DNA of 64,000 nucleotides from Methylobacterium nonmethylotrophicum (GTDB lineage Bacteria > Pseudomonadota > Alphaproteobacteria > Rhizobiales > Beijerinckiaceae): positions 211,001 to 275,000 of the forward strand of contig NZ_SRLB01000009.1 in the NCBI RefSeq assembly GCF_004745635.1, given 5' to 3'. Positions 63,442-64,000 of the stretch are shown in pieces (within the stretch, counting starts at the first letter, position 1; each line of letters starts with the position of its first letter). The notes under the pieces were generated by a model, which did no database searches, had not been told where the DNA came from, and was given only the letters and a program-made list of their open reading frames with translations. A program made the translations under genes and the position numbers.

Positions 63442-63825
63442 ATGCGCGCCGTGATGCCGCTCCTGCTCATCGCCTCGACCGGGGCCATCGCCGGGCCGTC
63501 TCACGCCGTCGAGGTGGTGCGGCCGGCCCGCGAGGCGTCGGCGGTCGCGCGGCTCAAGGGATGCCTCGCGCGGGAATCCGTCGCCGCGCAGAGCCGCCAC
63601 GAGGCGCCGGCGCATTTCGCGGTGCGGGCCCAGCACATCTGCCTGCCGGCCAAGCGCGAGGCGGCGCGCGCCAGGGCCGTGGCGCTCGTCGCGGCCGGCT
63701 TCACCGAGGCGCCGGACCTCGTCGGCGCCGTCGAGCAGCTGCTCTCCGACCACGAGCGCGAGACGGCGGAGGCCTATGCCCGCGCTTTCGGCCGTGCGCG
63801 CGTGGCGGGCGCGGCGGCCCCCTGA
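63442..63825 (+). CDS. Small secreted hypothetical protein
   Basis: A 127-residue protein with a signal peptide (AVMPLLLIASTGAIAGPSHA, cut near residue 22). The mature part is helical, with two cysteines (KGCLARES and QHICLPA) that may form one disulfide. I do not recognise a family. The frame shows normal host codon bias. It precedes tuf by about 100 bp and is probably a separate transcript. Confidence 0.65.
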   Translation: MRAVMPLLLIASTGAIAGPSHAVEVVRPAREASAVARLKGCLARESVAAQSRHEAPAHFAVRAQHICLPAKREAARARAVALVAAGFTEAPDLVGAVEQLLSDHERETAEAYARAFGRARVAGAAAP

Positions 63826-63923
63826 GACGATGCCGGGCTTGATCAACCGGCGCTAACCCTCTAAGCGGGCCGCGCCTTCCGCCCGGCTGGACGTCGTGGG
63901 CGGGCTTGCCGCAGGTGATGGAT

Positions 63924-64000
63924 ATGGCCAAGGAAAAGTTTTCGCGGACGAAGCCGCACTGCAACATCGGGACGATCGGTCACGTCGACCACGGCAAGAC
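63924..64000 (+). CDS. tuf: Elongation factor Tu, N-terminal start (cut by window edge)
   Basis: The first 25 codons, [25 protein letters not shown], agree with EF-Tu (visible core [12 protein letters not shown]). The GHVDHGK P-loop binds GTP. EF-Tu delivers aminoacyl-tRNA to the ribosome. The gene continues beyond the window. No rpsL-rps7-fusA genes precede it, so this is a stand-alone tuf copy. Confidence 0.97.
   Translation, partial: MAKEKFSRTKPHCNIGTIGHVDHGK

Overview
The window is about 64 kb of very GC-rich chromosomal DNA with dense operons, short intergenic gaps and frequent GTG or TTG starts. Gene content (class I lysyl-tRNA synthetase, NasS/NasT nitrate sensing, a HAAT-type ABC transporter, BKACE, a Ro60 orthologue, a tuf copy) fits an alphaproteobacterium, and the gene style fits Methylobacterium or a close relative. 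That placement is inferred from the sequence alone.

Layout. 1-5.9 kb: gor (cut by the window edge), an O-antigen-ligase-like membrane protein, a DUF2059 protein, rpiA, gph and deoC. 6.1-8.8 kb: a secreted fasciclin protein and glmS. 9.1-10.2 kb: a decayed subtilisin-like gene and a small I9-type inhibitor-like gene behind an AT-rich stretch. 10.4-12.4 kb: two cell-wall proteins. 12.7-20.8 kb: a catabolic module (BKACE enzyme, SDR, IclR regulator) diverging from a five-gene branched-chain-type ABC importer. 21-29.8 kb: FKBP, otsB, a GGDEF/EAL protein, a metallophosphatase, transketolase and a GH15 enzyme.

30.7-45.5 kb is a complete assimilatory nitrate locus: nasT-nasS, then nrtABC-type transporter genes, an FAD oxidoreductase, nirA, a CysJ-like flavoprotein, nasA and cysG. 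Ahead of nrtA lies a near-consensus sigma-54 promoter, followed directly by two hexaloop hairpins with A1 and G4. These are the recognised RNA target of ANTAR proteins such as NasT, so the locus appears to be controlled by both nitrogen status and nitrate/nitrite.

48.7-50.7 kb carries a Ro60/Rsr gene and, just upstream on the same strand, two candidate bacterial Y RNAs. One contains a circularly permuted tRNA mimic (T arm, acceptor-like stem closed by a GCAA tetraloop, D arm). This is the most distinctive RNA locus in the window.

53,252-58,326 is a 5,075-bp transposon bounded by perfect 38-bp inverted repeats and an 8-bp target duplication. It has an IS1595-family transposase and carries a toxin/antitoxin-like pair, a DUF6941-like gene, small regulators and a P63C-domain protein. 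It splits a glycosyltransferase gene whose two halves rejoin in frame when the element and one target copy are removed. 59.4-64 kb: a Sco1-like protein, serA-type dehydrogenase, class I lysS, a small secreted protein and the start of tuf.

Several intergenic regions hold related long palindromic repeats (two families, three and two clear copies).
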